Shown here: positions 32,601-42,642 of the stretch, one piece after another
Position numbering within the stretch: the first letter of the stretch is position 1
How the letters are laid out: each line of letters begins with the position of its first letter
Assembly: GCF_963678635.1 (NCBI RefSeq)
Contig: NC_087068.1
Coordinates: 22,780,388-22,844,387 of the forward strand
Direction: 5' to 3'
DNA from: Symsagittifera roscoffensis
Taxonomy: Eukaryota > Xenacoelomorpha > Acoela > Convolutidae
DNA length: 64,000 nucleotides
Program-made: the position numbers and the translations under genes
Notes under the pieces: generated by a model
The model's input: only the letters and a program-made list of their open reading frames with translations
The model's database searches: none
Told to the model about the DNA's origin: nothing

Positions 32601-33668
32601 ATGGCCGAACTCATGCTTGCTAAAAATAATCTGGAAGAAGCTTACAAGTACTACACGAAACTTCTGCAACAAGTGCCTAATGATTTCAAAGCTATGATGC
32701 AGGCTATAAGGTGTTACAGGTTCATGGGAGACTTGGATTCGGTTCCTAAGTTGTTTGAAAATGCCTCAAAGTTTTCGATTAACTCATCATTGGAGCCGGG
32801 ATTTGCATTCTGCAAAGGGCTGCATGAGTTATTCTTAGGAAATGCCAACACGGCGTTAAAGGAGTTCAATAAATGTAGGAAAGACAAGTTTTGGGGTCCA
32901 AAGGCCCTGAAGTTTATGATAGAAATATGTCTGAATCCTCACAATTCAGTGATGGGATCGATTGAAGATCTGTCGGGTTCTGATGAAGAAATAGCTTCGT
33001 TGGACGAAACGGATTCAAACGCGCTTCGAACTGCCGCCAAGTTACTTGCGGAACTGAAAACAGCCAAAGATACTTCCACTGATTATGCATTCCTAGACGC
33101 TTACTTGTCTCTTTCGAGCAAACACGCTAGTAACATAAATGATGCAATGTCTAAGTTCAACAATTTAATCGGATCCAAACCAATTCCTGCGTATCTTGGA
33201 ATCGCGACGGGATATCTTCTGAAAAAAGACAAAGACGGAGCGAGGAACGTCTTGAAGAAAATTGTTCGAGAAGGTACCTGGAACATCGAAGAATCTGAAG
33301 AGTTTGAGAAAAGTTATCTTCTTTACACAGACCGAGCGTTGAATGCGGGTAAAACCGAAATAGCTAACGAGACTCTAGAAATGTGTCTGAAGTATAACAA
33401 GTCCTGTTTCAAAGCGTATGAATACCAGGGTATGATGTTTGAAAAGGAATCCAGGTACGCAGAGGCGGCGGAAAAGTACGAACTGGCCTGGAAATACTGT
33501 TATAAAAATGACCCTCAAATTGGCTACAAGTTGGCTGTAAATTACCTCAAGATGAAACGATACATCGAAGCTATTGATGTATGTCACGTAGTCCTGGAGA
33601 AGAATCCAAATTATCCAAAAATACGTAAGGATATTTTGGACAAGGCGAGAAATAATTTCAGAGCGTGA
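29628..33668 (+). CDS. TTC21B: Intraflagellar transport protein 139 (tetratricopeptide repeat protein 21B), intronless
   Basis: IFT139 is a subunit of the IFT-A complex, needed for retrograde transport in cilia and for entry of membrane proteins into cilia. One uninterrupted frame encodes 1346 aa (human TTC21B about 1316 aa), so it looks full length. It is a helical TPR array throughout. Family-diagnostic blocks are the N-terminal VELCSLMALI with DREAV (about residues 71-95), HRLSIFLEL-like DRLSIFLELSEALR, EATKIMQDAINEFRGTSEE (about 666-684), YYIKAREKMAEIYLVHRKDK (about 716-735), the LEPGF-FCKGL and NMIEICLNP-like blocks near 1050-1105, and the extreme C-terminus YPKIRKDILDKAR (about 1329-1341). 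The start is the first ATG after the acceptor-like site and aligns with the family N-terminus. No intron interrupts it, unlike every other gene here. There is an AATAAA 175 nt past the stop. Confidence 0.97.
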   Translation: MAATDYKTISELIYYGRVEHYGHMKHVANHAIDKYGRDPILVFFRAFANLLEINLQEAIRDLESIKSDETVELCSLMALIVAYKEQSHTDREAVSALDEKLKERRKTAGNDALRYAALFLAISSRPDKALQYADRIIKLDSHSYEGHVLRAWLYLSESQMRNDRAEDLRKRAQKDLDTAQELPHEPANELELTLAKSKCLELSGDYQKATQVLLTLRQPNFVPKLNELVRLELAMGKWDAVYQSATEMASGDARDAELFALNYSILYKIVYEGSYTEASNDIRQFFEVLQQKEAQNVNLYKFYCRLFSTLCGRNMMILRQTNAIMHSIVTSFEKNSSNLLEYGNQMLMAAQTSEDIEAASKVFVKALEWDPDNSRAMLGFNHCKVLLGKAREFDKIFKDLELLKETMIATANTSEDQSLVAEVMYIQALILQRKNKFEDVALLLRKAFETHQQSFAKVSMSCEYLCALNIDLRMQIVKCLVKNFPPEPIISGRQAPMAMTFAKNVLDTICSVVPGLTEAKFFQAKIKYLMGDSDTACNILQDCIDRTKEADMSEADMLLASILVDMNQISRAEQCLSTALSLNFAIRSTPSYHLVKAKIQAKSNQMTECRKTLEAAINLPGVRKTTSRQGSAGGNAGIKESGTMVSDSDRLSIFLELSEALRAENNIHEATKIMQDAINEFRGTSEESRVMIANANLDLSRGDVESALANLTKIESDKPYYIKAREKMAEIYLVHRKDKRLYARCYKDLADKQPNSRTKMLLADAYRKILEYEKAIPVYQSAYEENRHDAQMIKKIADAFVKMHLYADAIDYYKSAYKKDSSLKHDLVRLLIRLRYYDEAQKILDAAEPQEQTYDLTRLIDNSKCLMARADICSKKKQLDQYEAYLKKAQVQQREVLRRVKSEQPEFNNEQIEMAIQIVNQLAELAIDKGNLEEAIELYERAAKFKEKTGDVKLRMKIIKLYLQAGNLDECETQCVNLIKQDLDNREAMSIMAELMLAKNNLEEAYKYYTKLLQQVPNDFKAMMQAIRCYRFMGDLDSVPKLFENASKFSINSSLEPGFAFCKGLHELFLGNANTALKEFNKCRKDKFWGPKALKFMIEICLNPHNSVMGSIEDLSGSDEEIASLDETDSNALRTAAKLLAELKTAKDTSTDYAFLDAYLSLSSKHASNINDAMSKFNNLIGSKPIPAYLGIATGYLLKKDKDGARNVLKKIVREGTWNIEESEEFEKSYLLYTDRALNAGKTEIANETLEMCLKYNKSCFKAYEYQGMMFEKESRYAEAAEKYELAWKYCYKNDPQIGYKLAVNYLKMKRYIEAIDVCHVVLEKNPNYPKIRKDILDKARNNFRA

Positions 33669-33842
33669 TAAAAAAATAGTCATTCGGGGTCATTGCACAA
33701 GGACTTATGCGTTTGAGGCAATTTATTTTCAGTGTAAGTGAAAAATAATGTGTTCATATTGTACATAGATGCCATAAAGTTGTGAAAAAATGTAAAATAA
33801 TCTAATAATTCTTTCTTATTCATCGTACACCTTTAAGCAAAT

Positions 33843-33848
33843 AATAAA
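33843..33848 (+). terminator. Candidate polyadenylation signal of IFT139
   Basis: AATAAA 175 nt after the stop codon, followed by T-rich sequence. A plausible mRNA 3' end; unproven. Confidence 0.45.
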
Positions 33849-34220
33849 TTTAATCTGTTTCTCGAAAAATTAGGATTCTAGATTGCCAATATAAGCAAGC
33901 TGGATAGATTAGAAAAGCCTTATTTTGACGATTACTCTTTCACTAAACGAGTTGTCTTGTCTTGTCTTGCGAGTTCGTAGGTGTAAACAGGGTTCGAACT
34001 CATGAAGCACGGCTATTGTATCAGGGTATAAAAAGTTTTTTTTAGTTAATGATTTTTATAATTGAAATGGAATGGCCAGTGATGTTCGAGCAGCAAGAAA
34101 TAATCGAAACACAGTAGCTTTTTTAAGATAAAATATTTTAAGATGTTTTTCTTTTTTAATTTTTTCAGATCTTTCAAATTCTATTTTACGCTTGCGGTTA
34201 GCGAGATCAAAGCGGAATAT

Positions 34221-34425
34221 GGCTCTTTTTCCTTTCCCCTCCCCCACCTCACACGAGGATCAATTTTATGGTGTAACGAGTGGTTTTACAAGGTTAATTA
34301 TGAAGACTAAATATGTTTGTCACGGCCTTATTAGTCAGTATGCCAATTTTCATAACAATCGAATAATGTGAACAAATTATTCATTTGTAAAATTTTGCAG
34401 GTTGGGGGGAAAAGGAAAAAGAGCC
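34221..34425. mobile_element. 205-bp MITE with GGCTCTTTTTCC inverted ends and 8-bp target duplication
   Basis: The left end GGCTCTTTTTCCTTTCCCC and the right end (reverse-complemented) GGCTCTTTTTCCTTTTCCCC form inverted repeats of about 28 bp with minor mismatches. The flanks are an identical 8-bp repeat CGGAATAT at 34213-34220 and 34426-34433. The superfamily is not obvious: 8-bp duplications fit hAT, P or Merlin, but the end sequence is not the usual CAGNG. A truncated copy in opposite orientation is at 55267-55415. Confidence 0.85.
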
Positions 34426-34872
34426 CGGAATATCATTTTTTTCAGGCTAAAATTTTTTAACAAAATCATTCCAAAGTTTCATTTTTTATATCTTCATTTT
34501 TTTTGGCGTTTCCAGCACATTTGGACTAGAGGTAGCGACTGCGCAAATGTTCGAATCCGACCAGGTTTTTTTTTTAAAACTGATATCTCAAAACAGTAGT
34601 CGGCCTTAGGTTTTTCTGATGCTCTTTCGGCGTAATTTGATTGCCAGACACGTGCTGTGAATGACTTTTATCTGCTTAAGTAATTTTATTACAGTTGCAA
34701 GTGTTTATGATCTACTCTGTTATTTATAAATTTTTTGGCTCTGAATTATAGTTTTTTTGACTGTGACTTAATTTTTTTCTCTTAAAACTTAGTCAGCTTA
34801 AATGTTGTATCGGCTTACTGACCTATTGTTGCGTCATTTTAGGGTTACATACTTTTTATGCCCCCTCCTCAG

Positions 34873-35343
34873 CAGTGATGTTCAGTTTAAAAAAAAAAGG
34901 TTAAACGATTTTTTAAAACATTAACATATTGGAGTATTATAAACTAAATCTAATTAACAAAATTTGCTTTCAAGCAATGATAAATCAAATTATAAAAACT
35001 CGCAAACCTCTTGTAAATGATGTAATATGTAAAGGCAAATGTGATTAGAGTTTTTTCGGACGCTTGCAAAGTTTATTTTTAATTGCCGCAATTGTCGATT
35101 GAGAGACAAGGACTGAGTGAAGCTTTGGAATGGCGTGAAAAAAAAGGATTCCTTGGCTTTACTCAGATTTAAATTGCATCTCTGAAAGGCTAATTTATGA
35201 GCCAAGATTAATTGGTTTAATTAGGTTTATAGTTAACCAAATCGATTTAAACAATTGGTTATTAGTCAAATCAGTTCAACAAATAATTTAAAAAAAAAAT
35301 GGTTGAACCAATTGTTTACAAATGGTTATATTGGACAGCACTG
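34873..35343. mobile_element. 471-bp non-autonomous hAT element
   Basis: Ends CAGTGATGTTCA and (reverse-complemented) CAGTGCTGTCCA, with an identical 8-bp flank CTCCTCAG at 34865-34872 and 35344-35351. This is the hAT signature. The interior is AT-rich and non-coding. Confidence 0.87.
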
Positions 35344-35569
35344 CTCCTCAGGAAAAACTAAAGGATGAATTTATTTGAAAGCTCAATTTTTTCATGATAA
35401 AAATTTTGTTTTGGGGTTAGCGGGAGTTAACTTTATTTTTGTCGGCTCCGTTACCGCTTGTTAAAAATTCTGAATACTTATTTCACGCCTGCGCAGACAA
35501 AGCTATGAAAAAAAATTAATTGTGGTTTTTCCGAATTATTTTTTCCTGTAAAAAACTTCGTCCACAGAA

Positions 35570-36300
35570 TAGTGAAAATCAGAAATGGTAAATTTAGGTT
35601 CAGTGGTAATAAATTCAAGTTTCGCTGCGTCTCGGGTACGCTTGTTCTGGCGTTAACGAATACGCCTCAGACGGCAAAGGTCCTGATTTGGAATCTGATA
35701 GGGCCTCTTTTTTTAAACTGTAAATATTACGCTTCAAAAAAATTGCTGGCTTCTTATTTGTCTGCTTATGTTTTTTGTCGGCTTAGTTCCAACATCGTAT
35801 AATTGTTTTTTTTTTGCTGAAAGCAAGTTACATTGTGATCGCTTCAAGTGTTTTGATTTTTTGTTTGTAATTTTACTAGCCTTGACTTATATTTTTTTCG
35901 GTTATTTTTATCTTTTAAAAATTTTACTCTGCCCAAATGATTTCGGTTTATATTTTATCGGCTTAGTGTCCTATTCTATCGTCGTTTCAAGGAAAGGTGA
36001 TTTTAGTGCTCGCCTTTCTATCTTCCAAAATGCTAACAAAATTTATTAGAAATTATAGATTTTCATGACATTTTTTTTTTGGTTTTTGTTTTTTTAACTT
36101 TTTTGTCCTATTTTTTTTTGATTTTTTTTCCACATTAATAGATTTTGGCATATTTTATATCGGCTTAGTGGCCTCATATTGTTTCTTATGAGGAGCATTT
36201 AAAGTTTTGTGTGTGTTTGATGGTGATTCGTACTTATTAACTTTACTAAAGTCTTAAGTTTCGTTGATATTTTTTGGCTTAAAGGGTTTCTGCGAAGTTG
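35570..36300. repeat. Second copy of the tRNA-headed, ~177-bp-period element
   Basis: Aligns with 22885-23650: a head with CGTCTCGGGTACGC and AAAGGTCCTG, then GTCGGCTTAGTTCC at 35778, CTCTGCCCAAATGATTTCGG at 35926, TATCGGCTTAGTGTCC at about 35956 and TATCGGCTTAGTGGCCTC at about 36161. The B-box is mutated in this copy. Confidence 0.65.
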
Positions 36301-39300
36301 TTTTTGGATCTATTAGCGTCAAATTTTACCTTCCATTCTCATGGCGTTTTTTTTTCTATAACTAGTCTTGTTTACTTTGATAGATCAAGTTTCTTCGACA
36401 TTTTCGATTTTTTTCCGACTGCGTCTTTCTTGATTTGTATACTATAAGATTGATTGTATTCTAAGATTCTTGAAATTGAGAGATTAATATTCAAGTTAAT
36501 TGTGATATATTTTTTGTCGAAATACGAAAGTTGATAATGTACAATATATAATATCAGTTTTTTTTTTCAAGTGTACATGAACATAGTGAAAATACTTGTA
36601 TAGCTCGCGATAATTATTTTTCCATTTTTGTTTAACCAATTTTGCTTTTATGCAAATTATAAAAATTTTCAAACCACTTGTAAATGATGCATCTTGTAAA
36701 GGCAAACGATATAGTTTTTTCAGCTTTTTTTGAAGTGTGCGCGAAGGTAGTGAAGACACTTATTATATACGTCATGATTATTTTTCAGGAAGAAGTTTTA
36801 AAATTGGATTACACTAAAATAGCATGCGATTAAAACAATATGCGGACACAAAGGTCGCGATAGTTTTTTTTTTCATTTTAGTTGAACCAATTTTGAAAAT
36901 GCACATGGCGTAAAAAACTTGATTACTTTTTCATTTACAAATGGCATCACAATGAAAACAGAATTTAGTTTTCACATTTTGCTTAAAAGTTGATCGAATA
37001 CGTTAAAGACAATAGTCAGGCATAATTTGAATTTGTCCTTTTTTGAATAGACTTGTTGCCGAAAGATAATAAATTTTTATAAGAAAACAATAGCCGGTTG
37101 CTGTGCAATTATCACAAAAGGTTCCGATGAGTCATTTTTGCAAAAAAGACTAAGATAAAATGTTTCATTGGGATTCAATTTTTATGCTTGCGATTAGCAA
37201 GCGTATTTGCTAAAAATGAAACTAACAGCGGAACTTTCAAACCGTTTTTCTTGGCCTTAAACTACATGAAGAAACTTCGACCCGTCTGATTTTTGTTGTA
37301 GTACCTGAGTTTGGGTGGAGAATAACAAACCCGAATATATAATTCTTTCCACCTTCGCTGATCAGAAGGTAAAAGATTTAGTTACTCAGCTGTAATATTG
37401 AAATTCTAATTTTAGTTCTAACTCTTAAAAATACTAAAATTGGCGCATTTAAGATAGACATGATGGGCGTTAAAACTTGACAATATACAATATTATTTAG
37501 ATTACGCCAAGAGATCGAAGATAAAGGTTCTTTCAATTTAGAAATTTTCAAATATATATGTTTATATACTTGCTGAGCATAAGTTCACCTATCCTTACAG
37601 AAAAATGGAGGTATACAAATTTTGAATACCTGTATTTTGCTGTTGTATGTTTTTGAACGTGATGCAAGACAAACGTAGCTATATATTTATTATTTTTTTT
37701 CGACTCCTTTCAATTTTTTCTACAGCGGTATTCTGCTCATGTTATGTCCGCTTGCTTAAAATGTTAGGTTTGTGTTGTGTGGCACGTGCTACGACGCTCA
37801 GCTCCGTTTCTGTGTTACACCTGCGATTTCGAATTTTGTATCGCAAGTGATGCGAAGCTCAGATTCTTGTTAGGAAATATTCGAGTAATGCTTCTGATCT
37901 CATTCTCGATACTCATTTAAAGCTAAAAATGGGATTCCTTAATACAGTATGTAAAGCGATTGAATCATCAGCAATAAATCTGGTGTTCAAATTTGGCGTA
38001 TGCGGAAAGGTGATAGATTAGTAAAATATATATTTTTTCGTAATAGTTTTCCTTTTAAATAATCGCTTTTTTGGTTGCGTGTATAAGTTTTTGAACGATG
38101 ATAATCATTGCTATTGAATGTTTCAACGGTATTGGAGATTTTAAAAATCTAATGGATTCCTGCAAATATCGAAGTTTGTTTTTGGAATTGTTCGTTTCTA
38201 CAATGGAAGGTAAGAAAGTTCTAAGATGTTCTAAAATGTAATTTTTTTTATCGCAATCAGGTACCACCTCAAAGCGTCGAAAAAAATACAGTGACAGATC
38301 ATATTGAAGTCCTTTAATTCGTGATTCGAGCTGCAATTAAAATTTTTTACCATTCTGGGGAAGAGTTGCTTTGAAGTTGTCGCTTTCGATACTATTTTTG
38401 TCGCCGCTAATCAACCCAGCAAAGTAAAGAGACGGTTGTTTCATACTTAAATTACTCGAATTTCATACTTAAATTGCTCGAATTTTCTATTCCATTTCTG
38501 CGAATGAACTCCGTAAAACACCATTATAACAAGCTTCTTTAAATCGAGATATTGAATGATGTGATAGTCTCAGAAGTTACATAAGCTCTGGAAACCAAGT
38601 TTTTGTGCATTTGAAGATCAAATTAAGTGTTCGTTTTTTTCTGCTTTGCGTCTCTTGGTCGCGTTTTTTTATATAAAGAGTAGATTGAGGAAGAAAATTT
38701 GGTTCTGTTGTACTGTTTTAGCTGCGAGCTCGGCTCCGGTTGTTTTCAAAAGAAAAACTTTAGTTAAAAAGTATAGATTTCAGACCGGTAGGCGACATCA
38801 GTGATGCGATGCTTCTTTTTGTCATTGTGCAATTCCATGCAAATTGTTTTTGTTTGCCCAACGCATCAAATGATTGGTGTTCATGCGTGATTTTAGCTGT
38901 GGAACGGTCATTCTTAAATAAAATTTGGCTCCTTTCCTTTTGAGTGAAAGTCCGGATATTTCATTTTAAAAAAGGAAACAAATAAAAACTGATTTGTTTT
39001 GGCATAATATATTGTTTATCTTACTTTTCTTGTCAAGCTTTCGTATGCATTTAAAAGCACACTAAATTGCCAAAAAAATATCTGTTCCTTTCCTTCAACA
39101 ATGAACCAACTCTTTCCCGTTTTGAAGCAATGAAAAGATTGAATACAAAGAACAGTTTCGAGATCAATAAATTATTGATAAAAATAAGCTTCGAAGCGTA
39201 GTTAAACCCAACTTAATTTCAATGCGACCAAAAACAGAAGGTTCTCAGTGATTTTCTCAGTCTCTGTCATTCTTTACTTCTATATTTATAAGTTTTTTTC

Positions 39301-39605
39301 TTGTATGTGAAAACAACATTTTAATACGTCACAACTTTTTTTCAGACTAATATGTAGCGTTGCTAAGTGTGTTGGTGTAGTTTGCGGCCTATCTAACGCC
39401 TTGAGATTTTTTTCATGCTTACGACTATTCAAAGTTACATCAGATCGTTTCACCACTCAATTTATGAGCTCAAAATAACAATTCATTATCGAATTATATT
39501 GACGAATTATTCCTAAAATGGCAGTTTGGTGTTAAAAGCAATATAACTTGTTTAAAAAAATTGTTTTTTCTTTATTTTTATCAAAAAGGTTGACTATCAA
39601 CGTAA

Positions 39606-42600
39606 ATGCCACATCCATTTTTGAAAAATTCTAAAAATATTTCGATTCCCTGTGTTGAGTACCAACATCAGCAGAATCGTGCTAGAAATTTATCCTCGAG
39701 CTATGACAAATTATCCGAATACAGTAGTCAATCGACGAATCCGTTGTACGATCCAAGTGCAGCAACTCTTCCGTATGCTAAAATTTATTCTTCTGACAGC
39801 AAATTTGATTGGAAAAAGTTGTATTATGACGTAACAGAAAAGGCCCGATGCTCGAAGAAACTTCCACGACAGAGGTCGAATTTTGCAGCCTGCTCGGATG
39901 GAAGCAGTTTGTTCGTACAGGGAGGTATTGGTAACAATGTGTCGTTCAGAGACTTCTGGAGATTCGATTTTGCTTCGAGGATTTGGACTGAGATAGAACC
40001 ACGATCAGCAGGTAAGGTTTTCATCGTTGTAGTTATAATTTAATTGTGTCTAGAAATTTTCACGTTTTGCTGCAACAATTTTTCAAATGTCATTATCTGT
40101 AAATCTAAAAAAAAGGTTCGACAATTGTGCTGCCGTTCAAAAACTTGTGCTGTCGATTGCGTTTTTTTTTGCTGTGATTGCGTTTTTAGCAGAAAAATTT
40201 TTGAAAGATTTTTATGATGGGCAGATCAAAGTACCAATTTTTTATTGATACTCGAGAAGACTTGTAAATCATAAATGCTTGTTTTAATTTGATATTTACA
40301 CTTTTGTTTTTCATAATTTGTTCCAGGTCTACCGTCAGGTCTACCACTGCTACGTGACCACTGTATGGTCCACTATGGATCCAAAGTGTTCATTATTGGG
40401 GGAAATCTTGTGGATCTGGATCTCGCTGTACCAATATGGTGCTACAACATACTGTTTTCATCCTTCGAAAGGCTGCCAGTGCCCTTATCTTCTTCCTCGT
40501 CATCATCATCAAATTCCCCCCAAGAAAACAGATTTTACCCCCTCACTTGTCAAAGGTCGAAAAGCTCCAAATTAGCTCTCCCGTTGCCTTCAAACCTGAC
40601 CTCTCATAGCGCAGTTCTGTTAAATAATTGCATAGTTGTTTACGGGGGATATAAACATATCTACGGATGCTCTGGCGAATTGTGGATGTTTAATTTAGAC
40701 TATCATAAATGGTCCTTGCTTTACTTAGCCAAAGACAACTCGAGTTCAAGTAAAGGACCGCCTCCATTGTACAAGCACAGAGCGGTGGTTTATCAAAACG
40801 AGATGTTTATATTTTTTGGCCGTCGCAATAATGGAAGTTATAATAATGATGTGTGGGCTTTCAACTGTGATCGTATGACGTGGAGAAAAATTAACCAAAA
40901 TGGTCAAATTCCCCCAAACTTGACGGACTGTGACCTGCAGGTAGTTGGGTCAAATGCGGTCTGTATTGGCGGCAAAGGCGAAAATGGAGAATTCAATCAG
41001 TGGAATTATCTGTTTTTATTTTCGGGCCATAAATGGAAGACGACAGATGTTTGCAATGATAGCTACGCAGTCTATGGGCCAGTAGTTTTGTGGTAAGTGC
41101 CCACAAATTGTGTTTAAATTTGTCTGATAGTGCGAAAAAAGTGTTAGTCAAGAACAATACAAAGCAAACGCATGAATTTGTTATTAGCAGTTCGCTTTAA
41201 TCTGGCAGAAACTGGAATGAGCTAAATTTTTGATTGATTTTTTAAAGCAATCCAAAAGCTTGATTGATGTTTTATGCTACATGCACCGACACTTTCATTA
41301 GAAGCTTTAAATGCCCTTTCATGTCCTACGAAGATTAAGAATAATTATTTGCTCTGCAAAAGTGTTCATATCCGCTGTTTTTTTTCGGAAGTGAATAGTT
41401 TAATTCTGTCACAAGCAGTGTTTAAAAAAGCAGACCAAAATATTGTTTTAAGGCTTCTTTTGAAAAAGTTTTGACCGAAAAATTCTGTTGTTTTCGACTC
41501 GCGTATCCATTCATATTTAGTGGAAAAAATTAGGGTTGCTCAACTAAAAATGAGTGTCGAACCTTTGGAAAAATGAGAGAGGGGTTCGCCATAAGAACAT
41601 CGTTTTCAGATGCGTTCAAATGTGAATACCAAACCTTGACAGTTTGTGTTGGTTTGAGCTGATAAACTAAATTTCAGATACTCAACGTTTTTGACGAGCC
41701 CTAAAAAAAATTTTTGGCTCATTGCAAGAGTTTACATGAAATGTATGTTTCAGCGTCTCGATTTCACCGTCATCAATTGATTCTAATGACTATGGAACAG
41801 CGCATCAGTTTAGTGTACAGCAAAGAAAGCAGATAGATGTGGGTACCAGGAAGAAAATCTACGGCAAGAATGTTTGCTCGACAAAGAATCGCAACAGCCA
41901 AACTGTAGGCCTTAATGGGATCATAGACGTCGTTTCGAATCCCTGTTTGTCATCCGTAGATCTTATTCCGAAAAAGAAAACAATCTTTCAAAATGCAATG
42001 TTCAAGTCAAGTAACTTTGTTTGCAATCCGGGGGAAAGAGAAAATGAAATGGACGTTTTAGTGGACACAGAAGTAATAAGTAAAGAGAAGTCTTTAGACG
42101 TTGACGGTTTGGCGAACAGGTTAAAAAGCTTCAGTAAAAGTTTCCCAAGGTTGGACAAACTAAGTCAAGAGCACCTCGACTACTCGTTGAAATCAACAGA
42201 ATCTGCTAATTTCTTATCTATGGATTCCTTAGTTCCTATATTATATAGATTGCACGATGATTCCGCTTGTGACGATGATGCTTTTCGGACTAATTTAGAT
42301 GCAAGTGAGCTGAAAAATGGCTACGATAACTTGTGTTACCTAGAAGATAGCTTTGACAACCCTCGTTTTTACGGAAGACATTTGAGCGAAGTCTCAAATG
42401 GTCGACCAACTGAACATCTCATGGAATCGCCAAGCTCATATACAAGACTAAATGCAGAAGTTAAAAGGGCTTCCAAATCTGAAGAGAGAGTTGCAACTTT
42501 ACTTCTCATTGGTGGTTTTGAAGAAAGTTATATCCCTGGAAAATCAAGCACTTTGGAAATTAGTTATTGCCATTTAGATGCAGAAACTGACTGTTCTGGG

Positions 42601-42642
42601 AATCTTTGTTCCCAAAACCCCAGAACTGAAACATATTTCTAA
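39606..42642 (+). CDS. Kelch-repeat (beta-propeller) protein, 3 exons
   Basis: Exons 39606-40011, 40327-41092 and 41754-42642 join in frame across GT-AG introns (GTAAGG...TTCCAG and GTAAGT...TTTCAG) to give 686 aa. Residues about 1-85 are Ser/Tyr-rich and lack a signal peptide. About 88-390 carry at least five Kelch-like units: RSNFAAC...LFVQGGIG...DFWRFDF...W, DHCMVHYGSKVFIIGG, SHSAVLLNNCIVVYGGY...ELWMFNLDYHKW, KHRAVVYQNEMFIFFGR...DVWAFNCDRMTW and a VCIGG unit. These hydrophobic-GG-Y-W patterns fold as propeller blades. A Ser run (about residues 191-198) sits in a loop. The C-terminal 295 residues are charged, have no recognisable domain and end near a Cys-containing tail. No BTB domain is present, so it is not a Cullin-3 adaptor of the BTB-Kelch class. 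The precise ortholog is unknown. Confidence 0.85.

Larger units (their letters stand above)
33849..39588. other. Spacer between IFT139 and the Kelch gene, mostly dispersed repeats
   Basis: No gene recognised on either strand. It contains two DNA transposons with target duplications (34221-34425 and 34873-35343) and a second copy of the tRNA-headed ~177-bp-period element (35570-36300). Near 36640-36730 is a segment similar to the interior of the 34873 hAT element (AATTATAAAAAYTYKCAAAC then CTTGTAAATGATG), and a decayed hairpin module lies at 37852. From 37.9 to 39.5 kb I see only AT-rich non-coding sequence. Confidence 0.6.
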
